Of a stretch of 64,000 nt of DNA, positions 27,942 through 37,011 are shown piece after piece. The DNA is taken from assembly GCA_020634315.1 (NCBI GenBank), contig JACKBV010000014.1, forward strand, positions 1 through 64,000, written 5' to 3'. Numbering within the stretch: the first letter of the stretch is position 1; the number at the start of each line of letters is the position of its first letter. The stretch is from Ardenticatenaceae bacterium (GTDB taxonomy: Bacteria > Chloroflexota > Anaerolineae > Promineifilales > Promineifilaceae). A program made the position numbers and the translations under genes. The notes beneath the pieces are model-generated. The model worked only from the letters and a program-made list of their open reading frames with translations, was not told the origin of the DNA and did not search any database.

Positions 27942-30900
27942 TCACGAGGGGGGCGTTGACTTCCGATAATGGCTATTGTTGAGAACCGTGTATCGGGGTT
28001 TGTTGAGGTTAACGGCCGTGCTGCCAGAGCGTGCCGCCCATCGCTCTTCATAAGCCATCATAATATCGCGATGCACAGCTACATTTTGCAGGTAAGAGCG
28101 ACGCATCAGATCATCATCAATTTTTGCTGCCCGCATTTGCAGAAACTCATAGCCAGATTTCAAGACCTCAGCGGCGCGTGCATCGTTCGCCGCCGCCAAC
28201 GCCTGGTAAGTCCACCAGTAAATACGCAACGGTTCATCCGCTCCGGCAACGGTTTCTGGTTGTAAATGGATGATGATTCTTTCTGCATAAACGCGAGCCT
28301 GGTCTATCTGCCCACGCACAAGCGCCAAATGTGCCAACGCGGCCAGCGTCTCCAAGACAAAATTACTCCGTTCTGCCTGCTCACGTTGGTAAAGCGCAGC
28401 CTGGTAAGCGGCTTTCGCTTCATCCCAACGCTTAGTGGCCGTTAGGGCGTTTCCCAACACATGATACGCGTCACCCACCACCCCGGAAGTCGGTTCCATG
28501 AGAGTCAACGCTTGTTGGGCACAGGAAATGGCCTGCGACCACTGCCCGCGACTATAGGCCAGATAAGCCCAACTCACGAGCGTCGTCGCTTGGGAAAACA
28601 CTAAGTCTAATTCCTTAGCCAGGCGATAGCCAGACTGATAATGAACATCTGCCTGTTCATAAAGTCCCAGGTGCCACATAACCGTACCCAAACAAACATG
28701 TTGGGCACACATGATTTGTTTGATGCCATATTGCTGTGCTGTGTGCAGCACCTGTGTATAGTAGGCCATGGCCTGGACATAATCGCCGGCATCCAGGCTG
28801 AGGTTGCCCAGTGTAGCAATCGTATTACTTTCTAACTCTTTATCATCTCGAGCCTGGGCAATGGTTAAAGCCTGCTGCAAATAAACAACTGCCTGATCAG
28901 GAACCTGCATGTGCAAGGCAATTTCGCCCAATTGATGCAAAAGTTTGGCTTCATTCCCTTTATCGCCCTCCGCCTGGTAAACAGCCAGCGCCTCTTCGAG
29001 CCACTGATGTGCTGGCTGCAACTGCCCCTGAAAAAAGCAGAGGTGCCCTTTTTGGGTTAACAGACGGGCATGGTTGAGGGGATGAATTTGGTCTTGCGGG
29101 CCGTTTAGGACAGGGGCAAGTTGCTCCTCGGCGGCGGCATATTGCCCTTGTGTGTACAGCGCCCTGGCCCATCTATAACGCGCTTCGGCTTCCATATCCG
29201 GCGACTGACAGACAGCAGCCAGGGCGATTACCTCTTGCGCAATCGTTATCACCGTCTCGAAATGTCCTAAACGCCCCAGAAAAAATGACTGCTCCAGCAA
29301 GAGTCGGGCAATGATGGCCTGTTGTGATGGGTTCTGTGCCTGGGGCCGCAGCTGCTGTGCGGCCTGACCAAATAGATTTGCTCCCGTTTCATATAGATGG
29401 CTGTGTCGATAATAGTGGCTCATCCCTGGGATGGCCGGATGCAAGGCATCCCAGGCGGTGTGGCGGATCCCCCATTGCCAGGCGGCCTCGATGTTATCAT
29501 TGTCCTGCTGCATGGCTGCCATCACAACCGATAATTCTAAGCCATGAAATTGGGGTGCCTGTTGGGCGACAAAGTTCAAGTAGTAACGGCCGTGTTGTGC
29601 CGCTGTTTCTTCAGCCACAACACCCAATTGGCTTAACTGCTCGGCTGCAAATTGTTGCAGCAGTGGGTGCATCCGGTAACGGCCGTCACCCTCCAAACGT
29701 AGCAACGATTTATGCACCAGTTTTTGTAAAATGCTGACCGACGCAGTCGTGATGTCCGTGCCCATGGATCGGGAAAAGCCGCTTTGGAAGACAGACAATT
29801 GGGCCAGTGCCTTTTGTTCTGCCACATTTAGTAACTGCCATGAATGGTCGAACACGGCCCGGATGCTCTGCTGGCGGGGCGGCATGTCGATTATGTATGT
29901 GGTTAAAAAATCGAGGTTGCTCTGAATCTGGGCGTTTATCTCTGCCAGTGAATAGACATCCAACATGGCCGCAGCCAGTTCAATCGCCAGGGGCAGGCCT
30001 TCGAGCAGGCGGCAGATGTGCATGACGGTAGGGGTGTCGGCAACGGCCGTTTCCACCCCTTGCCAGGCAGCACATTGCTGAAAAAAGTGTACGGCCTCAA
30101 ACTGGGCTGGCTCCACCGCCTCTGTGTCTGAAAAAGAGAGACCAGTGACCGGCACCACCTGCTCGGCCCGCAGCCGCAGCCGCTCCCGCGAGGTGATGAT
30201 TAACTTCACCTCTGGTGCCTCGGCTAAGATCATCTGAATCAAGGAGACGGTGCCGCTGTCGTTCAACAGTTGTTCCAGGTTATCCAACAGCAGCAGCATC
30301 TCTTTGGTTTGTAAAAATTGCAGCAGTTGTGTTTGCGCGGGTGCCTGACCGGCAAACTGAAGCCCCAGGGCATTGCCTATCGCTATCGGCAGGTGGCTCG
30401 CGGCGGTCAGGGCCGCCAGGGGAACGAAGATGATGCCGTGCAAAAATTCACCCTGCCGCTGGTCGGCAGCCTGAACGGCCAGCCGGGTCTTGCCGGCCCC
30501 ACCCGGCCCAAAGATGGTCAGTAAACGGCCGTTCGGGTCATCCAGGTAATGATCAATCAGAGCCAGTTCTGCCGCCCGCCCCACAAACGGCCGTGGCTCC
30601 GCAGGCAGGCAGTGCGGAGGGGGAAAGGTGCCAGCTTGAATCCGTTCATACAAGGCATTCATTTCTGCGCTCGGCTCTATATCCAGTTCCTGCGCCAGAA
30701 TGGCGGCACAAACCTGGTATTGTTGCAGGGCAGCGTTGCGCTGTCCATCGCGAACCAGCAGACGCATCAACAGTTGATGGGCTTCTTCGTGCAAAGGGGC
30801 CAGGGTTACATAAGCCCGCGCGTGTTCAATCCCTTTCGCCATGTCCCGGCCATTTGATAAATAATGTTGTGCCAACTGCCGCCGCACGGCAATCACTTGC

Positions 30901-31391
30901 TCATACAGTTGCTCTCCGACCAACATCTGCCACGCTTGCAACCCTTCACTGTCGGTAATAGAAACCCCGGCTAAAAAGTGACCGACGGCCAGCGATACGG
31001 CCGTTTCCAACTCAGCAATCGCGGCTTTCCCCAACTCATCTTCGCGAGCGATAGTCAACGCGTTGCTAAACGCCAGCACATCCACCCACACCTTGTCTGC
31101 CTGAATAGCCACAGTTTGCCGCTCAATCTGCACATAATCGCCCACCGTCTTGCGCAGCCGGCTTAACAATGTGCGCAAATTGGACATAGCCCTGGCCTGG
31201 TCTCGTTCATCCCACAACAAAGTCGCTAAGGTCTCACGCGTATATGGCTGCTGCCCCAGCGCCAAATATGCCAATAGCAGCGCTTCCTTTTGTGTCTTGA
31301 TACCGGTGACAGGTTGCCCATTCAACTCTATAAACAACCCACCAAAGAGTCGAATGCGTAATAAATGCCCCATATGCTGGTTATGGATCAT
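27942..31391 (-). CDS. BTAD/NB-ARC/TPR transcriptional regulator (SARP-related)
   Basis: Start at 31391, with GAGGGAG five bases ahead. The 1149-residue protein holds, in order: an OmpR-like winged helix (RIRLFGGLFIELNGQPVTGI), a BTAD helical domain (to ~245), an NB-ARC ATPase (P-loop TIFGPGGAGKTRLA near 300; LLLLDNLEQLL; LIITSRERLRL; GLPLAIELAA) and about 12 TPR-like repeats to ~1110. Such proteins sense a signal through the ATPase/TPR part and drive nearby genes. The winged helix of this type binds direct repeats spaced 11 bases apart; such repeats lie in its own promoter region (31532-31564), facing the secretome genes. A broken relative is at 12939-15759. Confidence 0.9.
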   Translation of the reverse strand: MIHNQHMGHLLRIRLFGGLFIELNGQPVTGIKTQKEALLLAYLALGQQPYTRETLATLLWDERDQARAMSNLRTLLSRLRKTVGDYVQIERQTVAIQADKVWVDVLAFSNALTIAREDELGKAAIAELETAVSLAVGHFLAGVSITDSEGLQAWQMLVGEQLYEQVIAVRRQLAQHYLSNGRDMAKGIEHARAYVTLAPLHEEAHQLLMRLLVRDGQRNAALQQYQVCAAILAQELDIEPSAEMNALYERIQAGTFPPPHCLPAEPRPFVGRAAELALIDHYLDDPNGRLLTIFGPGGAGKTRLAVQAADQRQGEFLHGIIFVPLAALTAASHLPIAIGNALGLQFAGQAPAQTQLLQFLQTKEMLLLLDNLEQLLNDSGTVSLIQMILAEAPEVKLIITSRERLRLRAEQVVPVTGLSFSDTEAVEPAQFEAVHFFQQCAAWQGVETAVADTPTVMHICRLLEGLPLAIELAAAMLDVYSLAEINAQIQSNLDFLTTYIIDMPPRQQSIRAVFDHSWQLLNVAEQKALAQLSVFQSGFSRSMGTDITTASVSILQKLVHKSLLRLEGDGRYRMHPLLQQFAAEQLSQLGVVAEETAAQHGRYYLNFVAQQAPQFHGLELSVVMAAMQQDNDNIEAAWQWGIRHTAWDALHPAIPGMSHYYRHSHLYETGANLFGQAAQQLRPQAQNPSQQAIIARLLLEQSFFLGRLGHFETVITIAQEVIALAAVCQSPDMEAEARYRWARALYTQGQYAAAEEQLAPVLNGPQDQIHPLNHARLLTQKGHLCFFQGQLQPAHQWLEEALAVYQAEGDKGNEAKLLHQLGEIALHMQVPDQAVVYLQQALTIAQARDDKELESNTIATLGNLSLDAGDYVQAMAYYTQVLHTAQQYGIKQIMCAQHVCLGTVMWHLGLYEQADVHYQSGYRLAKELDLVFSQATTLVSWAYLAYSRGQWSQAISCAQQALTLMEPTSGVVGDAYHVLGNALTATKRWDEAKAAYQAALYQREQAERSNFVLETLAALAHLALVRGQIDQARVYAERIIIHLQPETVAGADEPLRIYWWTYQALAAANDARAAEVLKSGYEFLQMRAAKIDDDLMRRSYLQNVAVHRDIMMAYEERWAARSGSTAVNLNKPRYTVLNNSHYRKSTPPS

Positions 31392-31793
31392 TGGGAACTC
31401 CCTCTCACTCCGCCTATCAATCACTACAGTAAATGATATTTGGTAGCTTTCACTGATTCTATATTTTAGGCAGATTTGGCTGCCAGGAAGGGCTTAGATG
31501 GCATTATTGGGCAACCCACCAATGTCTTGAAGCGTTTTTGAGGCGTTTTTGAGGCGTTTTACTTTTACAGTTATGCGCACAAACAAAAACGTAAGGAGGC
31601 CCCACTATCTAACTGAAATCTGTCACAATACCAGACAACAGAGACACAGCCCCACCCACACCGACCTGTCTGGAAACAAACTGTCAAGCCCTCTCCATGA
31701 TCCAAGATGCCTACCAAGCTTTAATCCATCAGGAACGGCTTCACCTCAACTGAAATCCATTTCAATCAACTTATTTATTATAAGGAGAAATAT
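31392..31793. other. Divergent promoter region between regulator and lipoprotein
   Basis: These 402 bases separate two start codons and contain the three 11-bp direct repeats listed next. The rest is AT-rich near 31430-31450. A purine tract AAGGAGAAA precedes the lipoprotein ATG. No other gene is seen. Confidence 0.5.
31532..31564. promoter_or_regulatory. Three direct repeats of 11 bp, candidate operator for the BTAD regulator
   Basis: GCGTTTTTGAG at 31532-31542 and 31543-31553, then GCGTTTTACTT at 31554-31564. The period of exactly 11 bases is the known spacing of SARP/BTAD binding sites, which place the protein on one face of the helix. It lies between the regulator gene and the secretome genes. 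Binding is inferred. Confidence 0.5.
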
Positions 31794-33341
31794 ATGTTTA
31801 CCAAACCCTTTCTCATCTTAGCTTCCTGCTTCGTATTAGTCATCCTAAGTGCATGTACGAGTACCCAATCTCTCGTAGTAGATAACGGTCAACCCCTTGT
31901 CGTGGAACCTGCTATGGACACACTTGCGCCCCCAACCACAACGGCCGAATCGACAACCACGCCAATACCGACAAATACTCCACTACCGGCAAGCACCATT
32001 GTCGTCACCGAACCAGCAACCGATCTTTCCCCTATGGAAGAGTCCATTCTGCCAATGCCGCTCTACTTTGGTACAGATACCACAATCAGCCGACTAGAAA
32101 CAGATGGAACAACCCTATCTCCCTTAGTCACCGCAACCGACCTGACTCACTGGCAGCTCGCAACGGCCGGTACCGTCTTGTACTATCAGGCAGGTGAAAA
32201 GATTATGCGGTTGGATACAACAAGCCTTACGACCTCAGAGATTGCCAACGATGCAATGCCTCTAAATAAATTTGATCTTTCACCAGACGACGAGGCATTG
32301 GTCTACGTTAATCGTGAAAACAAGCTCATTTTGACGGATGTATCGGGGCAAAATAAAACGGTGTTGGCCGAGGGCGAACTGCCGCCGCCTGAGTTCCTGA
32401 GCAATGCAGCCAATGATTCAACGTGGACTCCCGGCTATTCCATTTGGGAACTGACACAACAGATGTACAACCCGCTTTGGTCGCCAACAGGTGATCAGAT
32501 TGCTTTTGGTTGGGGAGGGGTTTCCATTGTCCCCCGTACCGGAGGGCAAACTTCCCACATTATCGATAACACAGTCACGGATGAATTGAAAAATGAAAAT
32601 CAACCAAGTTCTTATCTAGGACACATTGTCCAGCCCAGATCATGGTCACCAGATGGTTCCAAATTATTCCTTCAGGAAGAAATCTTAACAGTAGATATCA
32701 GTGAGTACCGTTTGTTGGTCGAAGATGTGAACAGCGGAACACAAACTGTTTTGACCTTGCCAGCCATCGATGGCGTTCCAATCAGTGGTGGTATTTCGCC
32801 CGGTTTCCTCGATTTATGGAGTCAAGATTCTCTGCAATTATACCTATGGTCTTTTGGTAATCTTCTTTATGGAAGCACGGCATTTATGCGTTATGACACG
32901 CAGACGGGTGGCGAAGTCACACTGCTGACCTACGCTGGAGCCGCGCCTTACACGCTGACCAACGCACCTTATGAAACCGATTCTGGTCAGTTGTATCTGT
33001 TTGTTGACAGCCGACCAGAGTTTATTTGGCCAGACGCTCCCAAACTTTATACGCTGTACCAAACAACCCCTGAGTTTTTGACCACCGGTGATGTGGCAAA
33101 CCTGGTTAGTTTGCGGAGTGATGCTGTTGCCTTTGGCTATGAACCTGGAAACTATTTGTGGGCATCGAATGGAAGTGGCATTCTCGTCCGGCAGCTTACT
33201 TATGGGGAACAGGAGGGAGAAAGCCCATATTGGCCCGTTACAGATAGCGAGTGGTTATGGATGTCGCTTGATGGCACCCAAGACCTTGTTCCTCTGCCAT
33301 TGCCCAAGCAAGCATTACAGTTGGCCTGGGGCAGCAATTGA
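31794..33341 (+). CDS. Secreted beta-propeller lipoprotein (PD40/TolB-like)
   Basis: Purine-rich AAGGAGAAA precedes the ATG. The 515-residue product has a lipoprotein signal (lipobox LSAC, Cys21) and a Thr/Pro-rich linker (about 40-80). The rest has repeated blocks such as FDLSPDDEALVYVNRENKLIL, PLWSPTGDQIAFGW and SWSPDGSKLFLQEE, the PD40/WD40-like pattern of TolB-type propellers. These bind other proteins or sugars; the partner is unknown. It is the first gene of the secretome island and probably reads on into the hairpin at 33376. It contains no exact ACGGCCGT. Confidence 0.8.
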   Translation: MFTKPFLILASCFVLVILSACTSTQSLVVDNGQPLVVEPAMDTLAPPTTTAESTTTPIPTNTPLPASTIVVTEPATDLSPMEESILPMPLYFGTDTTISRLETDGTTLSPLVTATDLTHWQLATAGTVLYYQAGEKIMRLDTTSLTTSEIANDAMPLNKFDLSPDDEALVYVNRENKLILTDVSGQNKTVLAEGELPPPEFLSNAANDSTWTPGYSIWELTQQMYNPLWSPTGDQIAFGWGGVSIVPRTGGQTSHIIDNTVTDELKNENQPSSYLGHIVQPRSWSPDGSKLFLQEEILTVDISEYRLLVEDVNSGTQTVLTLPAIDGVPISGGISPGFLDLWSQDSLQLYLWSFGNLLYGSTAFMRYDTQTGGEVTLLTYAGAAPYTLTNAPYETDSGQLYLFVDSRPEFIWPDAPKLYTLYQTTPEFLTTGDVANLVSLRSDAVAFGYEPGNYLWASNGSGILVRQLTYGEQEGESPYWPVTDSEWLWMSLDGTQDLVPLPLPKQALQLAWGSN

Positions 33342-33375
33342 TTCTATCACCGTAACTATTCAGCTTTTCTGGAAA

Positions 33376-33430
33376 GACGTGTCAGGTTTTCCTCTATGAG
33401 AGGTTACGCCCAGAGTAAACCTGACACGTC
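33376..33430. terminator. 14-bp hairpin with a nested small hairpin
   Basis: GACGTGTCAGGTTT (33376-33389) pairs with AAACCTGACACGTC (33417-33430). The loop holds CCTCT-ATG-AGAGG. There is no T-run. It lies after the lipoprotein gene, 47 bases before the propeller start. Confidence 0.6.
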
Positions 33431-33477
33431 TACCAGAATAGATACCTATCACCTACTATTTATCCTGGAGAATGAAT

Positions 33478-36400
33478 ATGTTTTATCAAGTCAAACACCA
33501 GCTTCAAGCAATTCGCTCATATCACGGCTTTATACGTTGGCTGCCCATACTCGCGCTGTTTCCTCTGCTTTTTAGCATCTTCGCAACGAGCAATGCTCTA
33601 GCGGATGAGACCCAATCCCTGCGCGGCCAGCAGTGGAGCCTTAGTCTCTTCCTCAATGAAGATGGCACCCTCAACCTCCCCTCCGGTGGCATCGAAGGGA
33701 GTATTGACCCCAGCGGTTATCAACTCATTAGCGCCCCTGGCGAAGCCCCCCGCTTTTCTGCCAATACCGCTGTAACCTCCCTTGCCGGCGGTAGCGATGC
33801 CAACTGGGACCCACAGTTCACGGGCAATACGATCAATGACCCAATCAATGCCCTCGCCTGGGATGGTACAAACCTCTATGCTGGTGGTACCTTTACCGCC
33901 CCCAATCCCTACATCGCCAGCTGGGATGGTTCCTCCTGGTCGGCCCTTGGCGCTGGTGTGGATAACCCCGTCTATGCCCTCGCCTGGGATGCGGCGAGCA
34001 ACACCCTCTTTGCCGGAGGTGTCTTCACCACGGCTGGGGGCAACCCGGCTAACCATATCGCCAGTTGGGATGGTTCTTCCTGGTCGGCCCTGGACGCTGG
34101 TGTGAATGGCACCGTTCGCGCCTTCGCCTGGGATGCGGCGAGCAGCACCCTCTTTGTCGGAGGCGACTTCACCACAGCCGGGGGCAACCCCGCTAGCCGT
34201 ATCGCCAGTTGGAATGGTTCCTCCTGGTCGGCCCTGGGTGCTGGTATGAATAGCACTGTCGCGGCTCTCGCCTGGGATGCGGCGAGCAGCACCCTCTTTG
34301 TAGGGGGCTACTTCACTACAGCCGGGGGCAACCCGGCTAGCTTCATCGCCAGCTGGGATGGTTCCTCCTGGTCAGCCTTAGGCGCTGGTATGAATTTCTT
34401 CGTCTATGCCCTCGTCTGGGATGGGGCTAGCAACACCCTTTTTGCGGGGGGGGAATTCACCACAGCCGGGGGCAACCCGGCTAACCGTATTGCCAGTTGG
34501 GATGGTTCCTCCTGGTCGGCACTCGGCGCTGGCACAAATAGCGCTGTCTCTGCCCTCGCCTGGGATGCGGCGAGCAGCACCCTCTTTGCCGGGGGGTGGT
34601 TCACCACGGCCGGGGGCAATCCGGCTAACTACATCGCCAGTTGGGATGGTTCTTCCTGGTCAGCTCTGGGCGCTGGTGTGAGTAGCCTCGTCAATACCCT
34701 CGCCTGGGATGCGGCAAGCAGCACCCTCTTTGCCGGGGGTGGTTCACCACAGCCGGGGACAACCCGGCTAGCTTCATCGCCAGTTGGGATAGTTCCTCCT
34801 GGTTTGGCCTTGGTTCTGGTTTGGATAATCGTGTTCGTGCCCTTGCCTGGGATGGCGAGAACCTCTATGTTGGGGGGGACTTTACCTCCCCCAGCTCCTA
34901 CATCGCCCGCTGGGATGGTTCCTCCTGGTCGGCCCTGGGCGCTGGTGTGGATAACGCCGTCTATGCCCTCGCCTGGGATGCGGCGAGCAGCACCCTCTTT
35001 GCCGGGGGGAACTTCACCACAGCCGGGGGCAACTCGGCCAGCCGTATCGCCAGTTGGGATGGTTCTTCCTGGTCAGCCCTGGGTGCTGGTGTGGATAGCC
35101 CCATCTTTGCCCTCGCCTGGGATGCGGCGAGCAGCACCCTCTTTGCCGGGGGAAACCTCACCACCGCCGGGGGTAACGCGGCCAGCCGTATCGCCAGTTG
35201 GGATGGTTCCTCCTGGTCAGCCTTGGGTACTGGTGTGGATAACACTGTCACGGCTCTCGCCTGGGATGGCGCAAGCAGCACCCTCTTTGTCGGGGGAACC
35301 TTCATCACGGCTGGGGGTAATCCGGCTAGCCGTATCGCCAGTTGGAATGGTTCTTCCTGGTCAGCTCTGGGCACTGGCATGAATTTCTCCGTCCATGCCC
35401 TCGCCTGGGATGCGGCGAGCAATACCCTCTTTGCCGGGGGAAACTTCACCACGGCCGGGGACAACCCGGCTAGCCGTATCGCCAGTTGGAATGGTTCCTC
35501 CTGGTCGGCCCTGGGTGCTGGTATGAATAGCACTGTCGCTGCTCTCGCCTGGGATGCAGCGAGTAATACCCTCTTTGCTGGGGGAAGCTTCATCACAGCC
35601 GGAGGCGACCCGGCTAGCGGTATCGCCAGTTGGGATGGTTCCTCCTGGTCAGCCCTTGGCTCTGGTGTGGACAATTCCGTCGCTGCTCTCGCCTGGGATG
35701 CGGACGGTGACTACAGCAGCCTCTATGTTGGGGGAAACTTCGTCAACGCCGGGGGCAAATCATCCGCTTACTTAGGTCGCTGGCGCAACGCCGCCATTTG
35801 GGATGGCGGGGGCAGTGACAACAACGCCTCGACCGCCGCCAACTGGAGTGGTGATACCGTACCTGCCACCAGCGATGTCGCTGTTTTCGACAGTACCTCC
35901 AGCAAAAACAGCATCCTCGATGGCAGTTTCTCTGCTACCCTAGGCGGCCTGGTCGTTGAATCCGGTTACACTGGCACCATCAGCCATCATCGCAGCATTT
36001 CCCTCACGGGTAATCTTGAGGTGTACAGCGGGACTCTCGCCCTCGCCGACCCGTCTGTTTACACGTTCATTGTCGGTGGCAGCGTCATCCATACGGGTGG
36101 CATCATCAGCCAAACTCGCCCTGTCAACAATGCCGATATGCCTTTCTTGCAAATTGAGGATAGCGCCGCTGCGGTGAAGTATCGGGGCGTAGAAATCGAC
36201 ACCAGTGGTTTCGGTAATGACCTGGGGGATGTCACTGTTATGGTCCAAGCCGTGGACACGACAAATAACGAATACTGCACCAGCGCACTGCCAGCCGGGC
36301 TGCCCTACGCCGGCCGATGTTACACGATTAACCCCACCCACAATCTGCCGGCCGATCTCACTTTTTGGGCGTTGACCAGTGAAATCACTGTCATTAGCCC

Positions 36401-36857
36401 GACTATCACTGCCCCTGCGATTTACCGGCACGTGCCACCCTGGGCTAAACTGGCTTCTACCACTGGCACGAATGGGGATTACACCTGGGTCAAGGCAATG
36501 ACCCCTGGCTTTTCTAGTTTCTTAATTGGCGAAGACACGAATGCCCCAACGGCCGTTTCCGATACCATTACCACCACCGCAAACTCGCCTGTGTTTATTG
36601 ATGTATTGGCGAATGACCTTCCTGGCGGGAATGGCGCCCCAACTTTGCAAAGTGTGGGACAGCCGATGAACGGAACGGCCGTTATCAGTGGCACCGGCAT
36701 CATCTATACCGTTAACCTGAATTTTGTGGGCTTAGACACCTTTACCTACACCATCAGCGACGGCCTGTTTGTCAGTACAACGACGGTTACGGTCACGATC
36801 TCACCGGTTAACAACCCAACCTTTATCTACCTGCCCCTTATCTTGCGTAATCCATAG
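33478..36857 (+). pseudogene. Giant secreted beta-propeller repeat protein, copy A (one frameshift)
   Basis: The start at 33478 (MFYQVKHQLQ) matches copy B and fits CTGGAG at 7 bases; an ATG at 33472 is too close to it. A signal peptide ends near SNALA-DET. The body is a 48-residue repeat (LAWDAASSTLFAGG, then FTTAGGNPAS, then RIASWDGSSWSALGAGV), a Rax2/delta-60-like propeller. The frame shifts at G5 in 34735-34739 (one G short) and continues in the next frame to 36857. After the propeller come an Ig-like region, a cadherin-like domain (VFIDVLANDLPGG) and the tail IYLPLILRNP. Two ACGGCCGT sites lie near the 3' end. Either phase-variable, decaying, or an assembly slip. Confidence 0.8.
33850..35700. 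repeat. Tandem 144-bp coding repeats of copy A
   Basis: The phrase CTCGCCTGGGATGCGGC recurs every 144 bases from 33980 onward, each ending in a G-run of 4-8 at the codons for Ala-Gly-Gly. The unit is stop-free in other frames too, so frame changes give long alternative polypeptides. Confidence 0.85.
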
Positions 36858-36875
36858 TTGTCTTTGACATCAGGT

Positions 36876-36980
36876 AATCGGCAAGAAATTTTCAGAAGTA
36901 AATCACGCGAAACCTTGCCGATTCCTTGAAGGAAACCGCAGATTTAGGCGTGTCGGTTATCCGAAAACTTTCTGCGGTTT
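36876..36980. repeat. Two adjacent inverted repeats between copies A and B
   Basis: AATCGGCAAG (36876-36885) pairs with CTTGCCGATT (36914-36923); AAACCGCAGA (36933-36942) pairs with TCTGCGGTTT (36971-36980) around a small TCGG-TTAT-CCGA. Arms differ from those at 33376, but the build is the same. Probably transcript-end or intergenic regulatory structures. Confidence 0.6.
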
Positions 36981-37011
36981 ACCTATCAACTATTTATCCT
37001 GGAGAATAAAT

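Noticed and set aside
36876..36980. Integron attC sites between the secreted-protein genes
   Set aside because: The inverted repeats lack the R-box and L-box patterns, and no integrase is present.
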